DNA of 64,000 bases from Heterohyrax brucei (Eukaryota > Chordata > Mammalia > Hyracoidea > Procaviidae). The DNA lies in contig CM053141.1 in NCBI GenBank assembly GCA_028571685.1, positions 135,994,833 to 136,058,832 on the forward strand. The letters are read 5' to 3'. Positions 12,085 to 23,932 of this stretch are shown here, in pieces; positions within the stretch are counted from its first letter, which is position 1; each line of letters begins with the position of its first letter. The notes under the pieces are model-generated. The model was not told the origin of the DNA. It saw nothing but the letters and a program-made list of their open reading frames with translations, and ran no database searches. The position numbers and the translations under genes were made by a program.

Positions 12085-12420
12085 ACTCCCTGGGAGGACA
12101 CACCCAATCAAGTAAAGAACCTCTGACTGTTAGCAGACAGGCATGGGTTCAAATCCCGGCCCTGGCAGTACTTGATGTGCAGGGCCCTGAGCAAGTTACT
12201 TGGCTCCGCTAAGTTTCAGTGTCTAGATCTGGGAAATGGAAATAATAGTAACACTAATAATGGGAATTATGAATACCTTTCTGTGACACACCTACCTAGA
12301 ATCAAAAGGTAATAATAATGACAACCAGGAATGCCTTCCTATAATCATTACTCCCAGAGGGCTGCTGTGAGATAATTCACACACAGTAAATGCTCAGCAC
12401 AGTGCTTAGCTCGGTAAACA
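12085..12420 (+). repeat. MIR SINE
   Basis: GGGTTCAAATCCCGGCCCTG is followed by GGGCCCTGAGCAAGTTACTT and CTGGGAAATGGAAATAATAG. A MIR-like tail (GAGATAATTCACACACAGTA, AATGCTCAGCACAGTGC) follows, possibly from two overlapping copies. Confidence 0.75.
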
Positions 12421-12814
12421 GTGACTTGAAAAAAAAAATCCTTGATCTGATATTACAACTTCCTTGCCCTGCACACTACCTTACAAATCTCCTTTTTACA
12501 TCCTACTATATTTAACATAAATCTATAATCCTCCCCAAATGCATGGTTAAGTGTAGTTAAAGTATGCTAGAAGTATAAGAAAAAGGGCTTAACTCATGGA
12601 AGCTCAGCCTGGGGAAATACTGCCTCTTTCGCCAGCTGACATCTGGCAGCTGTTGACCCACTTAATCCGCTCCCATTTCGCAGCAACCTCCACGAAGTTC
12701 CTGATTAGTCCAGCACCGCTGCACAGCCTCATTCCACTCATCTTCCGTGGCACCTTTCTCTTTCATTTCATCGTTCCCCTAACAGTCTCTTCCTAATCAC
12801 CTAAACTATCACAC

Positions 12815-12960
12815 ACTCACCTAATAAATAATTACTGTACACATGCTGTATAACAGGCACAGCACCGCCTGTTAGCCAAGCCAGAGTGTGTAAAACTGAC
12901 CAGTCCCTACCCTCAAGGACTCACTGCTTAGTGGGCAACATTGTAGCATCTATCGAATAC
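12815..12960 (-). repeat. L2 LINE 3' fragment
   Basis: CTAATAAATAATTACTGTAC, then AACAGGCACAGC and CCCTCAAGGACTCACTG match the antisense L2 end. Confidence 0.55.
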
Positions 12961-13129
12961 TCACAGAAACACAATAAAATTGGAACTGTGTGAACAGCAT
13001 CTACATAGCTGTCCACAGGGCCACAAGTATGGGGAAAGAAAAGTGCAGGGGGTGGGGAGGGCGTATGCAGTAGACGGGAGAATGGAGAAGGGGTCAATCT
13101 TGGGAGCTGCAATCTCAGCTGCACCATAA

Positions 13130-13260
13130 ACTGCACAGCCTTATGCAAACTGCCAGATCGCTCTGAGACTCAAGGGCTATATCTGTAAAATGGAAACCAA
13201 ATCTGGTACCAGTGACAATAAGCAATCACACAAATAGCCTAAGCACAAGGCTTCAGATAC
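13130..13260 (+). repeat. MIR SINE fragment
   Basis: A MIR-like core with ATCTGTAAAATGGAAACCAA and a degraded tail. Confidence 0.4.
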
Positions 13261-13275
13261 TTACGACAAATAAAA

Positions 13276-13660
13276 AGCTATATCTACTGTCAACATAAAG
13301 GAAGACCAAAGAGCTGACGCCTGTGAATTGTGGTGCTGACAAAAAACATGGACTGCCAAAACCATGTACAGATTTATCGCAGAAGCATAATTAGCATGCT
13401 CCTTAGAAGCGAAGATGGCATGGCTATGTCTCACGTACTTTACACATGTTGTCAGCAAGGATCAGTCCCTGAAGAAGGACATCATGCTTGGTGAAGTAAG
13501 GAGTCAGTGGAAAGAAGATGACCCTCAACTGGATGGACCGATACAGTGGCTACAGCACTGGCATGAACCATCACAATGACTGTCCGGGAAGTGTTCTCTT
13601 CTATTGTACACAGGGTTACCAGGAGTGGGAACCAACTCAAGGGCATCTAACAACAACACT
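13276..13660 (+). mobile_element. RTE/BovB-like LINE 3' end with AfroSINE-type tail
   Basis: GTGAATTGTGGTGCTGAC, TTAGAAGCGAAGATGGC, GATCAGTCCCTGAAGAAGGA and ACTGGATGGACCGATACAGT follow the 3' end of RTE-clade LINEs in order. It ends with GGGCATCTAACAACAACACT, the tail shared with AfroSINEs. It is truncated at the 5' side and has no intact reading frame. Confidence 0.75.
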
Positions 13661-15326
13661 GGCAATACTATTATCATTATTACAAATACATTTGAGGCCT
13701 AAAAAGAACTTGATAGATGGTTTTGTCCTGCAGGGACAAAAGCTAAGAATTACTACATTCAAAGGCAATTAGGAGTATCTTTAGGGTTGCTAAGAGTTGG
13801 CAGCAGCTTTTTTTGGCGGGGGTGGGGAGGGTTCTGACACAGTTCTAAAGAGATATGCCTCATTTACAAATAAGTGGGGAATTATTAGCCTAGTAATACT
13901 AATAACTGGAACAAAAGATCAGAACAGAGAACTGGCTGGTTTCAGCAATGTTCCTTTGTCAAAGCTCTTTCTTGTCATCTTGACGGGACACTGATGTAAC
14001 CTATTAGAGCTCAAAAGAGGAAAGCAGGAAAGCAGCCATCTCCAGTGGAAAAAACACCCATAAGTCTAACAGCTGGTGGTGGCAGCCTGTCAAAGCAAGG
14101 AAAGTTAATGTCAAGAACAGACGCGCGGCAGTCTCTCACTGTTATTTTTGCATGATTATTCCCAGGTGTGGGTACATGCTGAGCAGTAGCCAGGCTATTT
14201 ATCACACAAGAGAGCCTAAGAGTACGGGAGTGGGGAAGCGAGGACGGTGGAGGGAGGTGGGGAAGAAAAGGTTATTTACACAGATAGTGGCACTTAGTGT
14301 GTGTAATCAGAGGTCGGGAGAAAAAAAAATCTGCAGAGATGTGCTGGCAATATTTTCTCTGTTCACCTTACTTCAAGGGCTTCCTGAGTGCTGATTAGCA
14401 AGGAAGGCTCCAAAGCTAGAGTGCTGTTTGTGGCAGCCTTTCATCACTCGAGCATGTGATGGTGTCAGCCAGTGATGGTTTTCAGTACCGGGAAACTGAC
14501 AGCCAGGGCAGGACTGGTATGAGTACTCCCAAGAGCACTCCTGCTCCACCCTGCCCCAACGAAGAGCCACTGGGGTGGCCCCGACTGAGTGCAAAGTGCT
14601 GCTAGGCAGAGGGAGAAAGGGAACACCCAGTGCTGAAGACAAGCCAGCCCCCCCACGAGCATGCTCCTTTCCCACATCCCGGTGTCACATCTAATTGCTG
14701 ACAGGGAAGCTTGCCCCGAGTTTCTTCCATCTGTTGCCAGAGATCTCCACACTGGTCCTGCTGTTAGTCCCTCAATCCTACCATTCTCTGATGACCAACA
14801 ATCTGAGTGGGACTGGTGTTCTGTTTTGCTCAGAGTCATTAGCTTTCCATTCTGTAAAGCATGCAAGGGCACTAGTACTTAACGCTCAGTTTCTCCCCAT
14901 CCTGGTATTTGGCTGTTTTATGAGATTGCCCACAGTCACCTCTTTTATTTAAAGAACATGACACAGACACTGCACACTGGTGTAGGGGAAATCACAGCTC
15001 TTGAAAGGTGACCAGGCTGCAGTCTCTTGCTTTGCATTCTCACCACCCTTGCTGCCTGACATCACGGCTTCATTACCAAAGCCAAGGAAGCTGAAAACCC
15101 TGCAGTCTCTGAGCACTAATCATTTCTCTAAAATGAACTATCAAGGTTGAAGTTCCATTGGTGACAGGCAAACCTGGAACAACTGCATTTAGGGTCATTT
15201 CTTAACCTGTCTCTCCTAAATGTGGTCAAGATTTTTCCTTTCAGAACCATGATCTAAATAACGTATACTTCATGGCCTGCTCTGGGAACCACATGGGCAA
15301 ATTCTTATTACGGGTCTCCTGGAAAC
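13661..15326. other. Unmarked intronic DNA
   Basis: Fairly GC-balanced around 14.4-14.9 kb, with overlapping short open frames on both strands. None resembles a known protein. Confidence 0.4.
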
Positions 15327-15490
15327 CCTGGTGGTGTAGTGGTTAAGAACTAGTCCGCTAACCACCAGGTCAGCAGTTCAAATCCCACAGGTGCTCCTTG
15401 TAAACTCTATGGGGTAGTCATACTCTGGCCTATACAGTCGCTATTAGTGGCATCCACTTGACAGCAGTAAATTTGGAGGGTTTTTTTGCT
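15327..15490 (+). mobile_element. AfroSINE
   Basis: GGAAACCCTGGTGGTGTAGT and GGTTAAGAAC open it, GGTCAGCAGTTCAAATCC is box B, and GGCATCCACTTGACAGCAGT is the end. Confidence 0.9.
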
Positions 15491-15492
15491 GT

Positions 15493-15800
15493 ACCAGGCA
15501 CAATACATATTCCAATTCCTTTCACTCTCACAGCATCCTCATTTTACTAGGACAGAAAATGAAGATCTCAGAGGATGGCAACTTCCCCAAGAGCTGAAGT
15601 TCAAGGCCAGGCCTCTCTGATTTCAAAACCCATCGACATCTTGGTAAAAAATATTAACGAACAGCAGCTATTATTTAACATAATGTTGAAAAGATTGTAC
15701 TAAGTGCTTTACAAACATTCTCTTTCTCAAGCTCCACATCAAGACTGTTAAGGGAAGTATTTTACAAAGAAAAGGAGATGCGGGACAAGCAACTTAAAGG
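15493..15800 (-). repeat. MIR SINE relics
   Basis: Two antisense MIR-like stretches. The first has CATCCTCATTTTACTAGGAC and CAACTTCCCCAAGAGC. The second has CTAAGTGCTTTACAAACATT and a degraded continuation. Confidence 0.5.
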
Positions 15801-16195
15801 ATATACAACGTTGTATCCCAGCTAGAACTTCCGTCTGCACTGGTCTAACACCAGAAGCAAACTCTTCCTAAATGTGAAGGAAAACAACAGATGGAAAGAA
15901 ACTCTTCTCCAAAGGGATTTGCTGACCTTTTTCTGTATGCTGGAAACCACATGTCTGAATCACCTTTTTTTATTTTGTACATAGGTTAGAACAGTTCATC
16001 TTGGTACTTCCAAGTAAATACTGCAATCCCTTTAGAAATTTCGATAAAAAACTTCAGAAACCAAAGCTTGGCTTTTGTTTTGCAATCATCCTTCTTGTTT
16101 TAAATTATCTAATCCTGACAGCTACAACTACATACATGATTGAGATTTGTATCACCATTTCCATTTTGTTATCCCAGGTGTGAAAACTACTCCAA

Positions 16196-16320
16196 AAACC
16201 AAAGGCAAACTCATTGTGACCGTACAGGGCAGAACAGAATTGCCCTATAGGTTTCCAGGGAGCGGCTGGTGGACATGAACCACCGACCAGCCAAGCTCGT
16301 AACTGCAACACCAGGGCTCA
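16196..16320 (-). mobile_element. AfroSINE, truncated
   Basis: CAGAACAGAATTGCCCTATA, GGGAGCGGCTGGTGGACATG and CAACACCAGGGCTCA are the antisense element. Its 3' end is missing. Confidence 0.8.
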
Positions 16321-18354
16321 TATGGTACTCTAAACGAAAAGCTGAGCAAAGGCATCTTAAAAAAGTACAGCTATAGGTTTAGTAGTCTGACCTGGTAAGA
16401 CTCAGAGACAGCAGAGACTATTTTGAACTTTATTCTCTAGCAAAACAGAAGGTATTGAAAGGATGCAAAGAAGAGTTACGGTGCTCTAGTCAAGGACTTT
16501 AAAAATGTTTCTGTTTTGAATGCAGGCCAAATTCTCCCCTAGCAGATCCTCAATTGTGTAGCATTCCATGGCAAAGAGATGTTGGTAGAGGTGGCCAGGG
16601 GGCCTTGGGACTGCAGCCTTGACGTCTCTCTCCACTAGACCATGTCAGTTGTCACACATTTAGCCTCATTTGTGTTCTTTGGGGGAGGGGGGGACAGTCC
16701 TACTGCTGAAATACAGCTACTTAAGCTGTTTTAAAAGTGGTGCTGACATCTTTCACTGCTCTGAGAACTGGCTGTGCTTTAAATAGTAGCAGTAAATGAT
16801 CAGTGTTTTCCTATCCTGCCCCTAAGTGTTCTCTGATTTCCTCTCATCCTGCCTATTCCAAAGACACTCAAAACACCAAACATAAGCCATCGAGAAAAGA
16901 GACAATGACAAAACTATTTTAAAAAGCCTGTCCTCTTGGATTACTCCTTTTTATGAGTCCCCATACTTTATACAAACACCGAATTCCTGAAAAGTTCTAA
17001 ACAAATCCCTTCTCTATCATTTAAATCTTTTCCCTAGACCCTTGAGAGTGAGCAATTTTTAAAAAGCAGCTCAGTGTGAAACTCTGGAGTTTTATGTAAT
17101 ACTGGATGTTGTAGTATTGCAAAGCATGGGATACGCCTGTACTAGTGAGCAAATCCATTTCAGAACCACCTGAATCCTGCATGCATCTCCGTAAATACTG
17201 GCTGTCAATACACACTGCCTGCTTTGGAACGGCCCTTAATTCTTTCTCGTCAGGTAAAGGATAGGCTGAAGGCCTCTCACCTTTGCCCTCCTAGATACAG
17301 GCATGATTTAGGAGGGGAGTGTGAAGGAGTAAAAGGAAAAAAAAAGCCTGTTTGGGGAAAACGACTTTACACTCACTCCTCTCAAAAGAGCAGTTCTTCT
17401 CTTCACCTTTTATTAGGGAGTCTCACTTTTAACAATATAAAAGAATATTTTCAACTAAAAATTGAAATATTTGGATTATTAATGCAGTAGATGCTGGCTA
17501 TAATAAGTTAAATAAGGAAGTGCCTGGGTCACATTACCTGGAACTGAAAAAAAGAACAAAAGAAAAGGTCACACTGTATGGAAAGAGTCAAAAACCCGTT
17601 TGCCAAAACCTCAGAAGGGGACGTTATTTACTCCCTGTTCACGGTACTATGTTGGTACCACCACTCACTCTTCTTCCTGTAAAATCTTAACAGTTTTCAC
17701 AAAAATCTATCATATTTCCAGTGAGGCTTAGCATGGTACCACTTGTCCCTATCCCTTCCAAATACTGACTCAAAATACTGACCAACTTCAAGAAATTGCT
17801 GAAATGTTCACTTCACACTGAATTATAATAAACGACTCGGTAAAGCATTCCACACTTTACGACAGAAATGGAAGGAAGAAGGAAAACCTTCCAGCTCCTC
17901 GGGTCATCTATGTACCTGTTTTCAAGAACACTTGGAAGGACTCACATTCACTCTTACAACATCTCTACAGAAAGGCAGGGAATGGGTTTTCTCACTGAAT
18001 TTCTAAACATGGAGGTTTTTAGAGTAAGTCACCCCTAGAAATCAAAAGAAAAATAACAGACCATGATCGCAGTGACGTCTGCCATGCTCTCTGCCAAGTC
18101 TCCACCCTAACCCAAACTGTCCAGTTCCTCCTAACAGACACCCACACAAATGAGTTGCCTGCAGGTTCAGAATTCTGTTTTCCCAGCTACAGACCTAGCA
18201 GACTTTAAAAGCCAACATAGGTCACTTTCCAGAAACTTAACAGTTTCCTGAGCCTTCTTCCAGAAATTTTATCCATACAAGAACACACAGAGGAAGAGGT
18301 GATTATGTCTCATCTTAAATCTTCCTGTGCTGCTTCCGGTGACCGTATTTACTT
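16321..18354. other. Unmarked intronic DNA
   Basis: No repeat or gene recognised. Confidence 0.4.
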
Positions 18355-18966
18355 TTAGAAGCGGGCGAGGAGGGCTTAGTATTTTTTTAAAAAGATGCTG
18401 ACCCCTTAAAAGCAAACATAGGTCGAAAGGCAAGCTAAGGTAGAAGAGAGTACATGACTGAATATTGTTTCAACCCCTCAACAAGCGAGTCAAGGATGCG
18501 GGACGGGGGGCATGAATTAATCCCATACCCTGCTCCTCTCCCCATACGGGCTACTACTCAAAAGCCACCACACTGTTGGGGAAGCCATTCCCTCAGGCGG
18601 CCGATTTTCACCAGATGCCTACTATGTGCCTGTCTATACGCTCCTAACGGAGCCCCACGCTGGCCGGGGAGACAAAATAGTGGCCACCTGCAGCCCGCTT
18701 CGCAGGCGAAATGGTCAGTTAAGCCCAGTGCACTGTGGGAGCCCCGAGGGGGTGGGGCAGGGAGCACCCACACCTGAAGGAGAGACGAGGGGCGCTGGCA
18801 GCACCGGGCGGCTCTGGAAACCCCATCTTAGTACGGGACTCAAAACTTAGGGGCCGGGGAGAATGGGAGGAAATGAGACTCCCGAATCAGGCAGCGCAGA
18901 ACGAGCACCCAGTCGGATGAAAGAAAGCTTTCATCTTTTTCGTGAAATTAGAAGAAAGCACTGAGG

Positions 18967-18986
18967 ATTTTTTTTTTTTTTTTTAG
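18967..18986 (+). repeat. Poly(T) tract
   Basis: An uninterrupted T run of about 18 bases. Confidence 0.8.
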
Positions 18987-19207
18987 TAGGGGAATGAGAG
19001 GCTCAGATTTTCACTGGTAAAAAGTACACTGAAAGCTGTGAGGAAAACAGATGGGCTAGCGGGGAAGACTGGAGAAAGAAGGACTAGTCAGGAAGCCGTT
19101 ACAGTATTCAAAGGAGGGAAGAGAGGCTGGCTGGCGGTGGGGGAAGGGGAACTCGGAGGGAGTTCGAGGTTTCTGTTAGAGCCCGTTCCGTTGTCACTCC
19201 CGGTGCT

Positions 19208-19228
19208 GGGGGTGGGCGTGGGGGTGGG
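19208..19228 (+). other. G-quadruplex motif
   Basis: G5-T-G3-CGT-G5-T-G3 fits the canonical four-run G4 pattern exactly. Confidence 0.6.
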
Positions 19229-20192
19229 CAGTGGAACGCCGGTGGGGAAGTGGCTGTCAGGAAGCTCTAGGATTAGGTGTGTCTAGAATTTGAGAAATAA
19301 TGTAGATTAGAGAGGAGTCAGAGGCATGGAGAGAACTTCCAGTTCTCAGCGAAGCCAGGGGAGCAAGTGAAATGGCTTAGGGAAAACGGGAAGAGTTACG
19401 AGAGCAGAACCCTGCAGTCCTCAACATTGATGAGGCAGAAATAGAAGGCTGGTGAAGTCAGAGCAAACTCGACTATAGGGTGACAAAAGCCAGAGGCGGG
19501 GAGCTGTATGCTGGGAGTAGTCTGACAAGTTTGGTTCCACCTCCATGGAGAAGAAGAGACTTCATACCCTGGAGGAGTGTTGGCGCACTGTCCCGTCTTA
19601 ACTTCCACCTTCTAGAAAAACAGGGCTTCTAGCTTTCTTTAAAGGCTGATGGTGCCCCAAATATCCGCTAATTTCAGCCCAGCAGATGTTGGGGACCCTA
19701 CAGTGCAGCACCCTACACCTTCCTAAAACCTTTCTTATCCAGGTGACTACTAATCTTTATGAAGCCAGACCCCACCCCCTGAACACTGTCTGCTTCACAA
19801 TCTTTTGCATATTACAGGTAGCCAAGACAAGACAGCTTTTACTTCAAGAAGGCTTTAACCAGGAAAACCAATGTATATCCTAAATATGTTTCTGCCAACT
19901 CTTCTGCCTATTACTGCCCTTGCCGCAGTGATGACCCTGAAGTCCAACATGAGAACCACTGCCAGACCCTGGAGAGAGAGAAACTCACTCTTCTCCTTTT
20001 CTCCTGTATCCCTTTTATGCTCCCTCATTCCCCCATGTTCTTGTTTCCGTTGTATCCACCATATAAATTCTATTTCCTTCAGCATGAGCAATGTCCCTTT
20101 CTAGGCTTGGAGCAATGAGCCTTTACAGAGGAAGAGACCCACGGGCTGCTTACCCAGCTGCTCTGAGTTTCTCTTAATCTAAGAGTTTAGTT

Positions 20193-20782
20193 TGGGCATC
20201 AGCAAACAAGGGCCCCTGGGCCAAGTCCAGCCTACCACCAGCTTATGCACTGCCCAGAAAGCTAAGAGGGTCTTTCTACTCATGATTGATTTCATGACAG
20301 CAAGCACTACCTTTGAAATCAATTACGTGAAATACTACCCCCTCCAAAAAAATAAGAAATCTATTCTCTTCATTGTTGTTGTTTGCTATCAAGTGGGTTC
20401 CTACTCAGAGCAATCCTACAACACAGAGCAGAAATCCCCCCTTGGATTTTCCAGGCTGTAAGGTTTACAGGAGTAGATCACCAGGTCTTTTCTCCTTTTT
20501 GGAGCAGCTGGAGAGTTCAAACCACCAAACTTTCAGTTGACAGCCAAGAGTTCTACTCATTGCACTACCTGGGCTCTTTTTTTCTTTTCACTCGAGGACC
20601 TGTATTATAAAAACTGTGCTCAATTATCACTATAAGTTAAATTTTGTCAATAAAACTGTGGAAATTTGCTTCCCGTCATTATAGAAGTATTACATACATA
20701 ACATCCCTGATTTTGCCTCTTGGCCCACAAAGTCTAAAATATTTACTACTGGCACTTTACAGAAAAGGTTTGCCAACCCCTG
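20193..20782. mobile_element. hAT-type DNA transposon relic, split by a SINE
   Basis: The left end GGGCATCAGCAAAC and the right end GTTTGCCAACCCCTG are imperfect terminal inverted repeats. Inside are GGCCAAGTCCAGCCTACCAC and AAAGTCTAAAATATTTACTA, recognisable parts of an old non-autonomous mammalian element. The AfroSINE at 20371-20581 interrupts it, so the DNA element is the older of the two. I am not sure of the family name. Confidence 0.6.
20371..20581 (-). mobile_element. AfroSINE nested in the DNA transposon relic
   Basis: GTTGTTGTTTGCTATCAAGT starts it, TTCCAGGCTGTAAGGTTTAC belongs to the long variant, and GCACTACCTGGGCTC ends it. Flanks TTCTCTTCA and TTCTTTTCA may be a worn target-site duplication. 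Confidence 0.85.
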
Positions 20783-20877
20783 TTCCAGTTAATGGGAAAT
20801 GTTTGTATTTTTAATAGCAAGCTTAGGTTTACCTTGGATTTTCTATGTTGGCAGGAGGGGCGAGAGGACAGGAATGT

Positions 20878-20898
20878 GGGGGGGTGGGGGGGAAGGGT
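20878..20898 (+). other. G-rich tract, G4-capable
   Basis: Two long G runs of seven separated by a single T, then AAGGG. It lies just after the split DNA transposon. Confidence 0.4.
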
Positions 20899-21057
20899 AG
20901 GACAAGTGTAGGGAATAAGAAATAGGAATACAGATACGTTTCTGAGTAAGGGGAAAGAAACTGATAGTGCACTATGCCAGCTCTCCTAATAAAACCTAGA
21001 AGTCATACATGATCCACAAAGTCATGAGAAGCCATATATCAGCTGCTAACTTAAGAA

Positions 21058-21170
21058 GTCATAAATATTTATTGAACATCCTTTTGTTGTGCCAACTATT
21101 ATCCTAAGCACTAATGTAATGATAATGAAGACACACAGAGCCCTGCCTCCACAGTGCTTTTTTGAAAACA
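21058..21170 (-). repeat. L2 LINE 3' fragment
   Basis: ATAAATATTTATTGAACATC with TATTATCCTAAGCACTAATG and AGCCCTGCCTCCACAG matches antisense L2. Confidence 0.6.
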
Positions 21171-21504
21171 TAAATATACATACAGTGTATGGACTACATA
21201 TATAAAAATACATATACATAGTCAATAAATATATTTTACCTTAATTCTCTCACATGTGAATGAATTAACTGAAACAAACACTTTGTTAGAAACCAGAAAC
21301 CAGTCAATCAGGCAATCCCAGGAATCTGATATTTTCCTCCAGAAGTCTAGTCATGGATGGGACAACTAAAACCATCAATACCAGCAGAAGCTGCTGCTCA
21401 GAGTACAGTCGAAGACAAGTCAGTATATCACATGCCAAGTGCCCCACTTATGCTTTGGAACTGGGTTAAAACAGTGTAGTATGACAGTGTGGTCTATATA
21501 CCTG

Positions 21505-21670
21505 ACCCTCACGTGAAGTACTTACTAGGTTAAATAATCGTGAACAATTTACTGAACTTTAAGCTTCAAGTTTTTCACCTATAGAGTGAGGGCTGTAAGA
21601 TAACACTACTTGTGCTTTAAATGAGATAATTCATATAAAGCCTTATTACTGCAAACACATGAATGCTGAA
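21505..21670 (+). repeat. MIR SINE
   Basis: A degraded core with TTTTTCACCTATAGAGTGAG and a clear tail TTTAAATGAGATAATTCATA then TAAAGC. Confidence 0.55.
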
Positions 21671-22106
21671 CAAACAGTAGATACATTCTTGTTTCAGATG
21701 GCACTGTTTCCACAAAACTCAACAAAATATGTTTATAGGGCTGTTTAATTTGTCAGATGTCTAAGCCAATATGTTAAAAATGTTAACCAGGGTCTCTGAA
21801 AATCAGAGGAGAGTTTTCAAATCAAATAAAAAAATGAAAAACTTCAAAATACCTGGGGATGGATTTATAATTGAAAATTCACTTATTTAGAATTGGTTAT
21901 GTAACAAGATTTCATTTAGGGAAAATAATTATCTTTTCATTTTCCAAAAGCTGGTGTCCTGGGATGAATCTTAGTATAAGAATGAGGCCAGGACCTTCAA
22001 GTGTCAGCATCCACAAAACAGAATGCTTGCCCTAGCAATTCTGTAAGATACTTATATAATCAAATTAAATATGCTTCGTAAAAATGATCTCAAAATGTTA
22101 AATGCC

Positions 22107-22174
22107 AGCCAAGTGCCGTCGAGTCGGATCTGACTCACGGCGACCCTAGGGGCCAGGGTAGAACTGACAAACAG
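22107..22174 (-). mobile_element. Short AfroSINE end fragment 1
   Basis: GCCAAGTGCCGTCGAGTCGG, ATCTGACTCACGGCGACCCT and AGGGTAGAACTGAC form a truncated antisense element that keeps most of its CpGs. Confidence 0.8.
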
Positions 22175-22199
22175 TAATACTATTATCATCCATTTATAC

Positions 22200-22395
22200 T
22201 AGCAAGGCACCCTGACGGCACAGTGAGTGGTTAAAGCGATCCTCGGATAAAAGGTTGACGGTTCAACACCACCGGCGGCTCCACGAGAGAAAGACATGGC
22301 AGTTAGCTTCCGTAGAGTTTTACTGCCTTGCAAGCTCTAAGGAGTCGTTAGGAGTGGGAATCGAGTCAACGGAAGTAAGTTTGGATTTTAGGGGG
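22200..22395 (+). mobile_element. AfroSINE
   Basis: CACCCTGACGGCACAGTGAG, AAGGTTGACGGTTCAACACC, GGAGTCGTTAGGAGTGGGAA and TCGAGTCAACGGAAGT follow the sense order, with some internal divergence. Confidence 0.85.
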
Positions 22396-23779
22396 TTCTT
22401 TATACTAGCACAGGAACTAATCCGCTCTAGTTATTCACTACTGAAAGCCAAAAGGAAATGGAACGAATTGGACAGTGGCGGGGAGCTGGGGGGACACACA
22501 GTCACACTATTTAGCATTCGCATTTTCCGAATATTTATTCATTTTTACATATGACCTATTTCACGATAGTTTTAATGTGGCTGTAACAGCTTTTTTAAGA
22601 CTAAAAATTTGGTGGTGACTCACCTAATCTGATACATATCAAATAATACCCGTTTTTAAATCGTGGTCACACAGAAACATAGGAGATCAGCTCCAAAATA
22701 AACATGTCACCACAGTTTTTTATAGCGGATACTATGACCTGTCCAAGATTTTTTTAACCAGTAAATAAGAGATTTTGTATGATGTGATGATGAAAATGGG
22801 GGACATATTCTAGACACTAATATAAAACTGCACGCCCTCCATGGGCAAGGAAGCTTCCCATAATTATAGTAAAATATGTATTTATACCATGTTCTCCCTC
22901 AATGTTAAAATAATTTCCAGTTAATTTTGATAAACACCTGCAAACGGTCTTAGCATTAGGCTAAGCTAAATTTAAATCAAACTGATTTGAATCATGATTT
23001 AAATCATCAGTCAAGAAGAACTGGTATCTTTTTAAAATTAAAGAATGTATACTTTGCAATGCACTTCATAAAGCTCAAACACAGACACACACATACAACC
23101 TTTTTAAAGGAAAACATTATCTAAAGATGTAAAAAAAAATCTCTTAAAATATTCCAATTAGTTTTATTTTTAATATCATCCACCCCTTACATGTGCATGC
23201 ATATTCTGTATAATCAAAACCAAATTCAAGTATCTTTTAATACAATTTTTTATATTTTGCAGCTACATTAGAAACTAATGCATTTCTATGTATCACAACT
23301 AAATGAAGCATCCATTTAAATCACTGAAAGGTTATCTTCTAAGGTTAATCACGGATATTTTTCCACAGTACATTAAAATCTAATAACCATAACCAAAACA
23401 AATTGCATTTCAATAATAAAAAAGAGGGGGTGTATCCTTCAATCACAAATCATTTTACAATAAGCAGTTTAAATACTTTTGTTCATCAATGTTAATACTT
23501 ATCAGTAAACATTTATCCCTGACTACTATGCTAATTTTAGTGACCGCCCTAAAATTCAAAAGGGGAAAAGAAATGTTTATATCAAAGGAAAAGCTGGCAC
23601 CTAGAATTGAGGATTCAGGTAAGAAAATATACTGGAAAAATGCTTTTGCTTATGTAAAAAACATCACCCACTATATAAAGAGCACATCTACTGAGCTTTT
23701 TTAACCAACCATTGTAAATATCCTGCTGAAGCATCCTGAGGTCTTCCGTGACTTCTGTTTGGCAGAAGTGAAAACACAC
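22396..23779. other. AT-rich intronic DNA
   Basis: Very AT-rich. Besides the palindrome near 23.0 kb nothing is recognised; it may hold decayed LINE sequence. Confidence 0.4.
22994..23007. repeat. Perfect 14-base AT-rich palindrome
   Basis: ATGATTTAAATCAT, inside a run of related TTTAAATC / GATTTGAATC motifs from 22970 to 23007. This might mark an old DNA element, not identified. Confidence 0.6.
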
Positions 23780-23932
23780 CAGACTGTTGCCATCAAGTTG
23801 ATTCTGACTCACAGCAACCCTTAGACAGACTAGAACTGATCCACAGGGTTTCTAGGGAGCAGCTGGTGAATTCGAACACCTAAACTTTTGGTTGGCAGCC
23901 ATAGCTCCTCTTTCGGCAGAGGGGTAAAAAAG
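23780..23932 (-). mobile_element. AfroSINE (first of a head-to-tail pair)
   Basis: TTGCCATCAAGTTGATTCTG, then CAGGGTTTCTAGGGAGCAGC and CTTTTGGTTGGCAGCCATAG. The last part is replaced by the start of the next copy. Confidence 0.9.

Larger units (their letters stand above)
18355..19255. promoter_or_regulatory. Moderately CpG-rich, G-rich intronic segment
   Basis: This stretch has scattered CpGs (GGGCGAGG, GGCGGCCG, CACCGGGCGG, CCCGAATC) well above its neighbours and ends in a G4-capable tract at 19208-19228. It contains no recognised repeat apart from a possible L2 scrap near 18610 and a T18 run at 18969. It may be a weak CpG island or enhancer. No coding evidence. Confidence 0.35.

Noticed and set aside
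14373..14952. Overlapping open frames on both strands at 14.4-14.9 kb
   Set aside because: They run through each other in several frames with no domain and no splice signals. This is the usual sign of chance frames in GC-balanced DNA.
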